Positions 16,920 through 25,219 of a stretch of DNA of 64,000 nucleotides are shown one piece after another. The translations under genes were made by a program, and so were the position numbers. The DNA comes from Rhodoferax_B sp049316285 (GTDB lineage: Bacteria; Pseudomonadota; Gammaproteobacteria; Burkholderiales; Burkholderiaceae_C), in the NCBI RefSeq assembly GCF_049316285.1, contig NZ_JBMOXA010000022.1, forward strand, positions 1 to 64,000, written 5' to 3'. The notes below the pieces were generated by a model, which saw only the letters and a list, made by a program, of their open reading frames with translations, ran no database searches and was not told the DNA's origin. Position 1 is the first letter of the stretch, and every line of letters begins with the position of its first letter.

Positions 16920-17558
16920 TTAAAGTTCGTCCATGTCCAAGGTATAACCATCGCCGGCCCGGTGCGTCGCCACCACCGCCAGGCCGCCACTTTGCGCATG
17001 TTCGGCCAGGCAGTCCTGCAAAACATCTTCGCCGTCGGCATCCAGGCCGGCCTGCGGCTCATCCAGCAGCCACAGGGGGCGCTGGCTCAACAGCACACGC
17101 GCCAGTGCGAGACGGCGGCGTTGGCCTTGCGACAGAAGCCGCACCTGATCGTTCTCGCGTCCGGCCAATTGCAGGCGTGTCAGCACCTTGCGGGTAGCGG
17201 CCGTATCGGGGCGAATTCCGGCGACGTGCAGTGAAAAATCGAGGTTTTCGCGCAGGGTGAGCTCCCCGCGCAGGCCATCAGCGTGACCAAGGTAAGCCAG
17301 CTGGCGGGTGAAGCCGGCACCTTGCTGCGCAATCGAACGGCCTTGCCAGAGAACCTCGCCGCGCGCAGGTTGCAACAGACCGCACAACAGGCGCAGCAGG
17401 CTGCTTTTGCCGCTGCCGTTGGTGCCACGCACCTGCATGACCTGGCCGGCCTGGGCCGAGAAGTTGAGCTCCGAAAAAATGACGCGCCCGGCGCGGGTAC
17501 ACGCCAAGTCAAGACCGGACAGTAGGGACGGCAAGACTTCAGCCACCCTTCTTTTCAT
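16920..17558 (-). CDS. ccmA: Heme exporter ATP-binding protein CcmA
   Basis: A 212-residue ABC ATPase with Walker A (GTNGSGKSS), signature (LSQGQRRRLALAR), Walker B (LWLLDEPQAGLD) and the switch histidine in VATHR. It forms the CcmABCD complex that frees heme-loaded CcmE. The ATG at 17558 lies 20 bases inside the end of napC; a GTG at 17546 is an alternative. The overlap places the ccm genes in the same transcript as nap. The signature loop has Q where many ABC proteins have G. Confidence 0.94.
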   Translation of the reverse strand: MKRRVAEVLPSLLSGLDLACTRAGRVIFSELNFSAQAGQVMQVRGTNGSGKSSLLRLLCGLLQPARGEVLWQGRSIAQQGAGFTRQLAYLGHADGLRGELTLRENLDFSLHVAGIRPDTAATRKVLTRLQLAGRENDQVRLLSQGQRRRLALARVLLSQRPLWLLDEPQAGLDADGEDVLQDCLAEHAQSGGLAVVATHRAGDGYTLDMDEL

Positions 17559-18213
17559 CGCCCGGCTGAGTCGCCGGTGCCAGCGCCTCGTCGCCTTGCT
17601 TGGGCACGACTTGCCCGGGAGAATCGGATGGACCTTGACCCGGTGGAATGTTTGGCAAGTGGTGCGCAATGCCCTTGTGGCAGTCGATACAGGTCTTCTC
17701 TTTATTGGCCAGGTAAGTCGTGTGCATGTTCTGCGCGCGCACGCTCTGGCGCGTGAAATCCATGGACTCGTAATTGTGGCAATTGCGGCATTCCAGCGAG
17801 TCGTTCGCCTTGAAGCGGGCCCACTCGTGCTGGGCCAATTCGAGACGCTTGTCGCGGAATTTCTCCTGGGTCGAGATGGTGCCAAAGATCTTGCCCCAGA
17901 CCTCCTTGGAGGCCTGCATCTTGCGCGCGATCTTGTCCGTCCAGTTGTGCGGCACGTGGCAGTCGGAACAGACCGCACGCACACCGGAACGGTTGGTGTA
18001 GTGGATGGTGGTTTTGAGTTCGACGAAAACGTTGTCGCGCATTTCGTGACAACCGGTGCAGAACTTCTCGGTGTTGGTCAACTCCATCGCCGTATTGAAG
18101 GCACCCCAGAAGATGATGCCGCCAATAAAACCGCCGAGTGTCAGAAAGCCCAGGCTGTAATGCACGCTGGGGCGGCGGATGATGGTCCAGTAGCGCTTGA
18201 GGCGTTCAATCAT
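17539..18213 (-). CDS. napC: Tetraheme quinol dehydrogenase NapC
   Basis: A 224-residue NapC/NirT-family cytochrome. One N-terminal membrane anchor (about residues 18-40) is followed by four c-type heme sites: CTGCH (52-56), CSDCH (82-86), CRNCH (142-146) and CIDCH (175-179). It takes electrons from the quinol pool and passes them to NapB. The C-terminal tail (GQGPSDSPGQ...GDEKKGG) is longer than usual and Pro/Gly/Gln rich. It follows napB by 13 bases and overlaps ccmA, linking cytochrome and maturation genes. Confidence 0.95.
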   Translation of the reverse strand: MIERLKRYWTIIRRPSVHYSLGFLTLGGFIGGIIFWGAFNTAMELTNTEKFCTGCHEMRDNVFVELKTTIHYTNRSGVRAVCSDCHVPHNWTDKIARKMQASKEVWGKIFGTISTQEKFRDKRLELAQHEWARFKANDSLECRNCHNYESMDFTRQSVRAQNMHTTYLANKEKTCIDCHKGIAHHLPNIPPGQGPSDSPGQVVPKQGDEALAPATQPGDEKKGG

Positions 18214-18226
18214 GCTGGCCTACCTC

Positions 18227-18673
18227 TCATTTTCCGGTCGGCACAGCGACGCCTTCGAAGGCATTGCCGACGATGGGCTGCACCGGTTCCTGCGGCACGT
18301 GGCACTGCATGCAGAAATAGCGCCGTGTCGAGACCTGCGGCAGCACCTTGCCAGCGCGGTCCAGGTAATGCGTGGGACTGGCGGGAATGGCCAGGCTGAA
18401 CTCCGTCTTGGTGCGCGCATGGCAGTCCAGGCACTTGTTGAAGTTCTTGTCGATCTGGTAGCCGTCCACCCGGTGCGGGATGGTTGGCGGCTGCATGTCG
18501 TAATTGCGCGGGCGGCGCACGTCGTCGTTGACCGCGTTGGTGAGCCGAGGCGGATGGCTGGGCTTTTCCACCGGCACCGGGCCGCGCGCCGGGTCCGACA
18601 GGCCAGTGCTGGGTTGTGCAATCGCCGCTAAGGCCAGCAGGCCCAGCAGGGGAAGGAGTTTGAGCAGCTTCAT
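18227..18673 (-). CDS. napB: Diheme cytochrome NapB, nitrate reductase small subunit
   Basis: A 148-residue periplasmic protein with a Sec signal peptide (KLLPLLGLLALAAIA) and two heme c sites, CLDCH (81-85) and CMQCH (121-125). The conserved NapB stretches PPTIPHRVDGYQI and ASPTHYLDRAGK contain likely axial histidines. It carries electrons from NapC to NapA. It lies 16 bases after napA. Length and motifs are standard. Confidence 0.95.
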   Translation of the reverse strand: MKLLKLLPLLGLLALAAIAQPSTGLSDPARGPVPVEKPSHPPRLTNAVNDDVRRPRNYDMQPPTIPHRVDGYQIDKNFNKCLDCHARTKTEFSLAIPASPTHYLDRAGKVLPQVSTRRYFCMQCHVPQEPVQPIVGNAFEGVAVPTGK

Positions 18674-18689
18674 GGTGGCTTCGCGCTCG

Positions 18690-21188
18690 TCAAACCTTGG
18701 TGATCTTCACGGCGCACTTCTTGAAGTCCGTCTGGAAGGAGATCGGGTCGGTGGCGTCGAGCGTGACCTTGTTGATCAACTGGCTGGCATCGAACCAGGG
18801 CACGAACACCAGGCCCTGTGGCGGCTTGTTGCGGCCGCGCGTCTCGACCCGTGTGCGCATGCTGCCGCGCCGTGAAGAGATCTCCACCTCTATGCCGCGC
18901 CGCACACCCAGCGCCTTGGCATCCTCGGGATGCATGTAACACACAGCGTTGGGCACGGCCTTGTGTAATTCGGGCACACGGCGCGTCATGGAGCCCGAGT
19001 GCCAATGCTCCAGCACGCGGCCGGTCGAGAGCCAGAAGGGGAAATCCTTGTCGGGAACCTCCGGCGGCGGCTCATAGGGCAGAGCAAAAATCAGCGCCTT
19101 GCCGTCGGCGTTGCCGTAGAACTCGTAGCCCGTGCCGGCCTTGACATAGGGATCGAGCCCTTCCTTGTAGCGCCACCGGGTTTCCTTGCCGTCCACCACC
19201 GGCCAGCGCATGCCGCGGCTCTGGTGGTAGGCATCGAAAGGCGCCAGGTCGTGGCCGTGGCCGCGGCCAAAACCGGCGTATTCCTCGAACAGGCCTTTCT
19301 GCACGTAGAAACCGCAATCCTTCGCCTCGGTGTTCACATAACCCGCCTCGATCTGCGAGTTGGGATATTTGTCGACGTTGCCGTTGCGGAACAGCACCTC
19401 AAACAGCGTCTTGCCGCGCAGCTCGGGCTTTTTGTCGATCAGCTCTTGCGGCCACACTTCCTCGACCTTGAAGCGCTTGGAAAACTCCATCAGTTGCCAC
19501 AGGTCGGACTTCGCCTCGCCCGGTGCGTCCACCAGTTGGTGCCACATGTGGGTGCGGCGCTCGGCATTGCCGTAGCAGCCTTCCTTTTCGACCCACATGG
19601 CGGCCGGCAGGATCAGGTCCGCCGTCAGAGCGGTCACGGTGGGGTAGGCATCGGAGACAACGATGAAGTTGTCCGGGTTGCGGTAACCGGGGTAGCCCTC
19701 GTTCATCAGGTTGGCGCCAGCCTGCATATTGTTGTTGACCATCACCCAGTAGGCATTGAGCTTGCCGTCCTTGAGCATGCGGTTTTGCAGCACCGCGTGG
19801 TAACCCACCTTGTCGGGGATGGTGCCCGGTGGAATCTTCCAGATCTCTTCGGTCTTTGCGCGGTGCTTGGGATTGGTGACCACCATGTCGGCCGGCAGCC
19901 GGTGTGCAAAGGTCCCCACCTCACGCGCCGTGCCACAGGCCGAGGGCTGGCCGGTGAGTGAGAACGGGCTGTTGCCGGGTGTGGAAATCTTGCCGGTCAG
20001 CAAATGGATGTTGTAGACCATGTTGTTGGCCCACACACCACGTGTGTGCTGGTTGAAGCCCATGGTCCAGAAGGACGTGACCTTGATCTTCGGATCCGCG
20101 TACAACTCGGCCAGCGCCTCGAGCCGGTTTTTCGGAACGCCGCTGAGCTTGGCGGTGTAGTCCAGGTCGTAGGTAGAGACAAACTTGGCGAATTCGTCAA
20201 AAGTGATGGGCTTGGCGCCGCCGGCATCGCCCGCATTTTTGGCGGCCTTCTGCAGCGGATGGTCGGGCCGCAGGCCGTAGCCAATATCCGCATTGCCCAG
20301 GCGAAAGGCCGTGTGTTTGTCGACGAACTCGCGGTTCACCCGGTTGGTCTTGATGATGTGGTTGGCGATGTAGTTGAGGATCGCCAGATCGGTTTGCGGC
20401 GTGAAGGTCAGTTCAATATCGGCCAGTTCGTAGCTGCGGTGCTCGAAGGTCGAAAGCACGGCCACCTTGACGTCGGGTTTGGACAGGCGCCGGTCTGTGA
20501 CCCGGGTCCACAGAATCGGGTGCATCTCGGCCATGTTGGAGCCCCACAGCACAAAGGCATCGGCTGCCTCGATGTCGTCGTAGCAGCCCATGGGTTCATC
20601 CATGCCGAAGGTGCGCATGAAGCCGACCGCAGCCGAGGCCATGCAGTGCCGTGCGTTGGGGTCCAGGTTGTTGGAACGGAAACCCCCCTTCATCAACTTC
20701 AGCGCGGCATAACCTTCCCACACCGTCCACTGGCCTGAGCCGAACATGCCCACGGCAGTCGGCCCTTTTTCCTTCAGTACACGCTTGAACTGCTCGGCCA
20801 TCACGTCGAAGGCCCGGTCCCAGGACACGCTGGTGAACTCGCCGTCCTTGGCGTACTTGCCGTTCTTCAAGCGCAGCAGGGGCTTGAGCAGGCGGTCTTC
20901 GCCATACATGATCTTCGAGAGGAAGTAGCCCTTGACGCAGTTGAGGCCGCGATTCACTTCGGCCTGGGGGTCGCCGTGTGTGGCCACCACGCGGTTGTCT
21001 TTGACTCCCACGGTGACGCCACAGCCGGTGCCGCAGAAGCGGCACGGCGCCTTGGACCACTTGATGCCGGGCGGGTGCGGATCCATGGTCGGCCCAGGCT
21101 GGCTCAGGCCGGGCAGGGGCACTCCCGCCACAGCTCCTGCCGTTGCGGCGGCGGTCTGGCGGATGAAGTCGCGTCGATCAATAGGCAT
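18690..21188 (-). CDS. napA: Periplasmic nitrate reductase catalytic subunit NapA
   Basis: An 832-residue molybdopterin enzyme. A twin-arginine signal (DRRDFIRQTAAATAGAV) directs folded export. The [4Fe-4S] ligands are Cys49, Cys52, Cys56 and Cys84, followed by Lys86 (NCVKG). The Mo ligand is Cys182 in DPNARHCMASAA. Molybdopterin-domain blocks such as AFVLWGSNMAEMHPI and TLDATDPISFQTDFKKCAVKI complete the fold at normal family length. It reduces nitrate to nitrite in the periplasm, receiving electrons from NapB. Its start overlaps napD by 11 bases, so the dedicated chaperone is co-translated just before it. Confidence 0.97.
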   Translation of the reverse strand: MPIDRRDFIRQTAAATAGAVAGVPLPGLSQPGPTMDPHPPGIKWSKAPCRFCGTGCGVTVGVKDNRVVATHGDPQAEVNRGLNCVKGYFLSKIMYGEDRLLKPLLRLKNGKYAKDGEFTSVSWDRAFDVMAEQFKRVLKEKGPTAVGMFGSGQWTVWEGYAALKLMKGGFRSNNLDPNARHCMASAAVGFMRTFGMDEPMGCYDDIEAADAFVLWGSNMAEMHPILWTRVTDRRLSKPDVKVAVLSTFEHRSYELADIELTFTPQTDLAILNYIANHIIKTNRVNREFVDKHTAFRLGNADIGYGLRPDHPLQKAAKNAGDAGGAKPITFDEFAKFVSTYDLDYTAKLSGVPKNRLEALAELYADPKIKVTSFWTMGFNQHTRGVWANNMVYNIHLLTGKISTPGNSPFSLTGQPSACGTAREVGTFAHRLPADMVVTNPKHRAKTEEIWKIPPGTIPDKVGYHAVLQNRMLKDGKLNAYWVMVNNNMQAGANLMNEGYPGYRNPDNFIVVSDAYPTVTALTADLILPAAMWVEKEGCYGNAERRTHMWHQLVDAPGEAKSDLWQLMEFSKRFKVEEVWPQELIDKKPELRGKTLFEVLFRNGNVDKYPNSQIEAGYVNTEAKDCGFYVQKGLFEEYAGFGRGHGHDLAPFDAYHQSRGMRWPVVDGKETRWRYKEGLDPYVKAGTGYEFYGNADGKALIFALPYEPPPEVPDKDFPFWLSTGRVLEHWHSGSMTRRVPELHKAVPNAVCYMHPEDAKALGVRRGIEVEISSRRGSMRTRVETRGRNKPPQGLVFVPWFDASQLINKVTLDATDPISFQTDFKKCAVKITKV

Positions 21189-21456
21189 CGGGCAGCTCCT
21201 CGTTCATTGCTTCCTCGGTGTCGGCGTATTGGTAGACCAGCGCGGCGGCGAGCACACCGTCGGTGCGCTGGATGTCAGCCACACGGTTATGCATTTCATC
21301 GGCGCTATCGGCATCCAGTGTGATCACCAGCTTGCCCGCGGGTGAGCTGCCGTGCACACGTGCGCCAGGCATACGCGCAATGGCCTCGGACACGCTCTGC
21401 ATACGACGCGGTGTCGAATGCACAACCAGGCTGCTGATGTGAACTTCTGGTGACAT
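21178..21456 (-). CDS. napD: NapA signal-peptide chaperone NapD
   Basis: A 92-residue cytoplasmic protein with the NapD fold pattern (HISSLVVHSTPRRMQSVSEAIARMPGARVHG, then GKLVITLD). It binds the twin-arginine leader of NapA and aids its maturation. I chose the ATG at 21456 because it gives the family-typical N terminus; a frame 13 codons longer exists. The 3' end overlaps napA. Confidence 0.92.
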   Translation of the reverse strand: MSPEVHISSLVVHSTPRRMQSVSEAIARMPGARVHGSSPAGKLVITLDADSADEMHNRVADIQRTDGVLAAALVYQYADTEEAMNEELPDAY

Positions 21457-21495
21457 GGTGGCTTCCCGTTGTATGGGTGGCTGTTGTCTAGGCAC

Positions 21496-21663
21496 TCAGC
21501 TGCCGGGTGGGCCGGCGAGCAACTGGAACATCCAGACCATGAAGCCATAGCCTCCGACGATCATCACCGCAAGTACGGGGGCCATCACCACAGACAGGAA
21601 AAGGAAGCTGCGCAGCTCTTCTCCTTTGGTGAAAGACTTTATCGGTTCAATCGGACTTTTCAC
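21496..21663 (-). CDS. napE: NapE, small membrane protein of the nap operon
   Basis: A 55-residue single-span protein (core KGEELRSFLFLSVVMAPVLAV) typical of NapE. It starts at a GTG with GGAG seven bases upstream (plus-strand mirror at 21671-21674). It is the first gene of napEDABC. Its exact role is unknown; it is found only with periplasmic nitrate reductases. The frame continues upstream, but the extension lacks family similarity. Confidence 0.88.
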   Translation of the reverse strand: MKSPIEPIKSFTKGEELRSFLFLSVVMAPVLAVMIVGGYGFMVWMFQLLAGPPGS

Positions 21664-22101
21664 AGAGTACTCCGGTGAAAGGCAGACAGTCGGCGACGCA
21701 GGGCTCGGTATGAGGAACTGAATTGAATGATAGATACCGACCGATGTCAACAATTTGTAGGTGCTGTTGCGCTCTGCTAAATCGAACGTCATCGTACGGT
21801 CATGCAATCAACAAACGGCTGGCCAAGCCGTAGGCCTCACTCCCAAAGCGAATGGCGCGGCAAAAAACGGACACGCTGGTGGTGTTGCCAGCATCTGACA
21901 CATGCAGCTGGATGTGCCGTTGCGTGCTTGCACCAGCGGTTCGGCCAAGTATCTGCCCAGGCCGCTGCCATCCTGTTTGATCAGGATCAGATGTTTGTCA
22001 AAAAGGCGCTCGTGCAGGGCTGGAGGCACAGCACCAGAAGTGGATAGTTGGCTGCACCAAGGGCAGGTGCGCCAACCGTTCTGTGGCGATTTGCCCCCAG
22101 C
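21664..22101. other. Intergenic region upstream of nap, with a possible decayed frame
   Basis: It holds the nap promoter and about 290 further bases. On the minus strand, 22074 to about 21935 reads HERLFDKHLILIKQDGSGLG, and after an apparent frame change 21920 to 21800 reads LHVSDAGNTTSVSVFCRAIR, then stops. Both stretches have high GC at third positions. This may be a frameshifted gene; the family is not recognised. Confidence 0.35.
21722..21750 (-). promoter_or_regulatory. Candidate sigma-70 promoter of the nap-ccm operon
   Basis: On the minus strand TTGACA (plus 21745-21750) is followed after 17 bases by TTCAAT (plus 21722-21727, four of six matches to TATAAT). A transcript would begin near 21715, about 50 bases before the napE GTG. 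No full FNR dyad is visible here. Confidence 0.45.
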
Positions 22102-23577
22102 TTAGTGGGCAGCCGCCACATGCACTCCTGGCCGCTGCCCCGCATTCCACTGGCCGCCAATCGCCCGCTCAATCTGCGCCGCCAATTGCAGCAGCAGGCC
22201 ATCGTTGGCTTGCCGTGCCTGCGCCTGAATGCCTAGTGGCAAGCCGTTTTCCTGCGCGGCCAGGGGCAGCGAGATACCGGGCATGCCGCAGAGGTTGGCC
22301 AGCGGCGTGTAGGCGAAGTTTTGCCAGAGGTTGTTGAACCAGTCGTAGACCGAGGGGTTGCTGCTGGTGGTGAGGTACTCGGCCGTGCCAACCTTGGGTG
22401 TGGGCTTGGCGGTGATGGGGGTGAGGATGATGTCCCAGTCCTCAAAGAACTGGCCGAAAGCGCGTGAGGTGGTGTTGAACACGGCTTGCATCTTGGCGCG
22501 CTCGGTGTACGAGGTGTGCAGGCCGGCTTCCCAGATCTTGATGTTGATGGGCTCGAGCAATTCAGCCGGTGGACGGGTGTGCCCCAGGCGGGCGATCTGG
22601 TTGGCGATGACCTGCGCAAAGTTGCTGATGTAGCAGGTGGTTTGGGCGGCAAAGGCGCCCTGGAAATCGAGCTGGGGCAGCGCCCATTCGACGTGGTGGC
22701 CCAGGCCTTCGAGGAAACGGCCTACGCGTTCCAGCTCGGCCACAAAATGCGGCGTGGCCTTGAAGTCGCCCCACTCGTGGGACAGCGCGATGCGCAGCTT
22801 GCCGGGGTCGCGCTTGATCAATTCGCTGTACGGCTCGGCGGGCGACCAGAAAGGCATGAACTCGCCGGGCGCGCCGCCACGGCATTGGTCGACAAAGGCC
22901 GCCGTGTCGCGCACCGTGCGGCTGTGGCAGCCCTGGATGGACACCAGGCCAGACAGGTCGGACAAACCGGGCGCCAGGGAAAACACGCCGCGCGAAACCT
23001 TGAGTCCTATGTTGCCGTTCACGCCCGCAGGAATGCGGATGGAGCCGCCGCCATCGGTGGCGTGCGACAGTGGCAATACACCGGCCGCCACGATGGCCGC
23101 CGTGCCGGCCGATGAACCACAGGTGGTGTAGGCCAGGTCCCAGGGGTTGCGTGTGAGGTGCAGGCTGTTTTCTGCCGAACTGCAGACGCCGAACTCGGGC
23201 GTGGTGGTGCGGCCCATGATGTTCAGGCCGGCCTGGCGGATCTGGCTGGTGAGGAAGCTGTCTTCGGCCGGTCGGTGGCCTTGCATCAGCAGCGAGCCAA
23301 ACTCCTGCAGGCGGCCCTTGAGTGTGGGCCCCAGGTCTTTCATCAGATAGGGCACACCGGCAAAAAAGCCGTCGGTGTTGGTGCCGTTTTGTACCGGGTC
23401 GACCACGGCGTCGTCGAACACTTCGACCACGGCGTCGAGGCTGGGGTTGACCATGGTGATGGCGGCTTTGGCTTGTGTGGCCAGTTCTGCAGGCGTGACG
23501 TCGCCCTGGCGCACACGTTCCGCCAAGGCCACACCATCGTGGCTCGCCCATTCTTCCCAGTTCATCACCAGCGTCAT
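22102..23577 (-). CDS. Amidase-signature hydrolase (first of three)
   Basis: A 491-residue amidase-signature enzyme. The catalytic Lys-cis-Ser-Ser triad is Lys80 (PYLMKDLG), Ser155 (TCGSSAGTA) and Ser179 (DGGGSIRIP), with the usual 24-residue Ser-Ser spacing. The glycine-serine loop reads CGSSAG rather than the common GGSSGG. It hydrolyses an amide to acid and ammonia or amine; the substrate is unknown. It is the distal gene of a minus-strand series (Dpp transporter, M81 peptidase, amidase, amidase), but a terminator hairpin separates it from the amidase upstream. The start is ATG 23577, with an in-frame ATG at 23565 as an alternative. Confidence 0.9.
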   Translation of the reverse strand: MTLVMNWEEWASHDGVALAERVRQGDVTPAELATQAKAAITMVNPSLDAVVEVFDDAVVDPVQNGTNTDGFFAGVPYLMKDLGPTLKGRLQEFGSLLMQGHRPAEDSFLTSQIRQAGLNIMGRTTTPEFGVCSSAENSLHLTRNPWDLAYTTCGSSAGTAAIVAAGVLPLSHATDGGGSIRIPAGVNGNIGLKVSRGVFSLAPGLSDLSGLVSIQGCHSRTVRDTAAFVDQCRGGAPGEFMPFWSPAEPYSELIKRDPGKLRIALSHEWGDFKATPHFVAELERVGRFLEGLGHHVEWALPQLDFQGAFAAQTTCYISNFAQVIANQIARLGHTRPPAELLEPINIKIWEAGLHTSYTERAKMQAVFNTTSRAFGQFFEDWDIILTPITAKPTPKVGTAEYLTTSSNPSVYDWFNNLWQNFAYTPLANLCGMPGISLPLAAQENGLPLGIQAQARQANDGLLLQLAAQIERAIGGQWNAGQRPGVHVAAAH

Positions 23578-23625
23578 TTCAAGCTTTCGTTTCGGTTAAT
23601 AGAGGTGTAAAGGAGTAAATGCAAA

Positions 23626-23655
23626 ACGGCCGACTTCTCAAGAGAAATCGGCCGT
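23626..23655 (-). terminator. Rho-independent terminator after second amidase gene
   Basis: ACGGCCGA and TCGGCCGT enclose a further TTCTC/GAGAA stem with an AA loop and one C/A mismatch. On the minus strand it is followed by TTTTGC. It lies about 55 bases past the stop of the amidase at 23708. Confidence 0.7.
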
Positions 23656-23707
23656 CTAGGCAACTAGAAGTAGCGTGAGCAGCTACTGAAAAGTGAGTGC
23701 CTGAACA

Positions 23708-25135
23708 TCAGAGCAGTTGGCCCAGGTCGGGGCCAACGATGGGGAACGCACTCTCGTAGGCACGGGCCGCGCGCAGCACCAGCGCATCGCCAAACATCGG
23801 GCCGACGATTTGCAGGCCTATGGGCAGGCCGTCGCTGGTCAGGCCGCAGGGCATGCTGCAGGCGGGTTGCTGCGTCAGGTTGAAGGGGTAGCTGAAGGGC
23901 GTCCAGCCGAGCATGGCTTCGGGCGTCATGGCGCTGTGGCCGGCGGGCTTGGCGTCGAACGCCGGCACAGCAACGGCGGGTGTGATCAGCAGGTCGTAGC
24001 CTTGCATGAACTGGCGCATGTGGCTGCCTAACGCGCCACGGCGTTGGTGCAGGGCTTGCACGTCCTGCGCGGTGAGCTTGTTGCCCAGCGCAGCTTCGGC
24101 GCGGAAGTCGGGGTCGGTCACGGCCTGTTGGGCGGGCGTGAGGCCGTTCCACACGGTGGCCGCGCCCAGGAACCACAGGCCGGTGGTGATGTCCAGCGGG
24201 TCTGCAAAACCGGGGTCGACCTCTTCAACCACCGCGCCCATGTCTTGCAGCGCCACGGCGGCGGCCAGCACGGCGGCGGCCACTTCGGGGTGCACGTTCT
24301 TGGCGTAGCCCAAGGTGGGCGAGTAGGCGATGCGCAGGCCGAGCACGCCGTCGTTCAGTCCGACCATGTAGTCGCGTGGGTCGTAGGGCAGCGAAGTCCA
24401 GTCGCGCGCGTCGGGTTGCTTGAGCACGTTCATCACCAGCGCGGCGTCGATCACGCTGCGGGTGTGCGGGCCGAGGTGGGCCACGGTGCCGAAGGGCGAC
24501 AGCGGATAGGCGGGGATGCGGCCAAAGCTGGGCTTCAAGCCAAAGTTGCCGCAGAAGGCCGCGGGGATGCGCACCGAGCCTGCACCATCGGTGCCCAGCG
24601 CGATCGCACCCATGCCGGCGCTCACGGCGGCGGATGCGCCACCGGACGAGCCGCCCGGCGTTTTGCTGGGGTTCCAAGGGTTGCGGGTGATGCCGCTGCG
24701 TGGCGAATTGGTTTCGCCTTTGCAGCCAAATTCAGGCGTGGTGGTTTTGCCAATGATCACGGCACCGGCGGCGCGCAGGCGGGCGGTGGCGGGCGCATCC
24801 ACGTCCCACGGCTGGTTGGCATCCACCGTGTGGCTGCCGCGCAGCGTGGGCATGCCTTTGGTGAGGATGATGTCCTTGATGGAGACCGGCACACCGTCCA
24901 GCGGGCCTATCGGCGTGCCTTGTTTCCAGCGGGCCTCGCTGTCGCGTGCGGCCTGGGCCGCACCTTCGGGGTCCATGTGGCAGAACGCGTTGAGCTTGCC
25001 GTCCACGCGGTCCATGCGGCCAAACACGGCGCTGGCCGCTTCCAGCGGCGAAGCCTGGCCGGTGCGGTAGAGCTGGACCAGTTCGTGGGCGGTGCAATCG
25101 GCGAGTTCGTAGCGGCTGCTGCTATGAGAGGACAT
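23708..25135 (-). CDS. Amidase-signature hydrolase (second of three)
   Basis: A 475-residue amidase with triad Lys87 (PVSIKDII), Ser163 (PGGSSGGAS) and Ser187 (DGAGSVRIP). The architecture is close to indoleacetamide/enantioselective amidases and GatA-like proteins, but the gene is not linked to gatB or gatC. It sits directly downstream of the M81 peptidase gene on the same strand, so it probably acts on amides released or imported by that system. A clear terminator follows it. The substrate cannot be assigned. Confidence 0.9.
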   Translation of the reverse strand: MSSHSSSRYELADCTAHELVQLYRTGQASPLEAASAVFGRMDRVDGKLNAFCHMDPEGAAQAARDSEARWKQGTPIGPLDGVPVSIKDIILTKGMPTLRGSHTVDANQPWDVDAPATARLRAAGAVIIGKTTTPEFGCKGETNSPRSGITRNPWNPSKTPGGSSGGASAAVSAGMGAIALGTDGAGSVRIPAAFCGNFGLKPSFGRIPAYPLSPFGTVAHLGPHTRSVIDAALVMNVLKQPDARDWTSLPYDPRDYMVGLNDGVLGLRIAYSPTLGYAKNVHPEVAAAVLAAAVALQDMGAVVEEVDPGFADPLDITTGLWFLGAATVWNGLTPAQQAVTDPDFRAEAALGNKLTAQDVQALHQRRGALGSHMRQFMQGYDLLITPAVAVPAFDAKPAGHSAMTPEAMLGWTPFSYPFNLTQQPACSMPCGLTSDGLPIGLQIVGPMFGDALVLRAARAYESAFPIVGPDLGQLL

Positions 25136-25219
25136 GGTGTCTCCAGGTTAAACGTGGCCTATTCTTAGACGAAAAGGCCTCGGACAATGGCTGGTAGTGA
25201 AGGGTTTGTGGCGGGCTGT

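Noticed and set aside
21710..21765. Search for an FNR dyad at the nap promoter
   Set aside because: Only TTGAC half-like sequences are present and the second half-site is absent, so I list a sigma-70 candidate instead.
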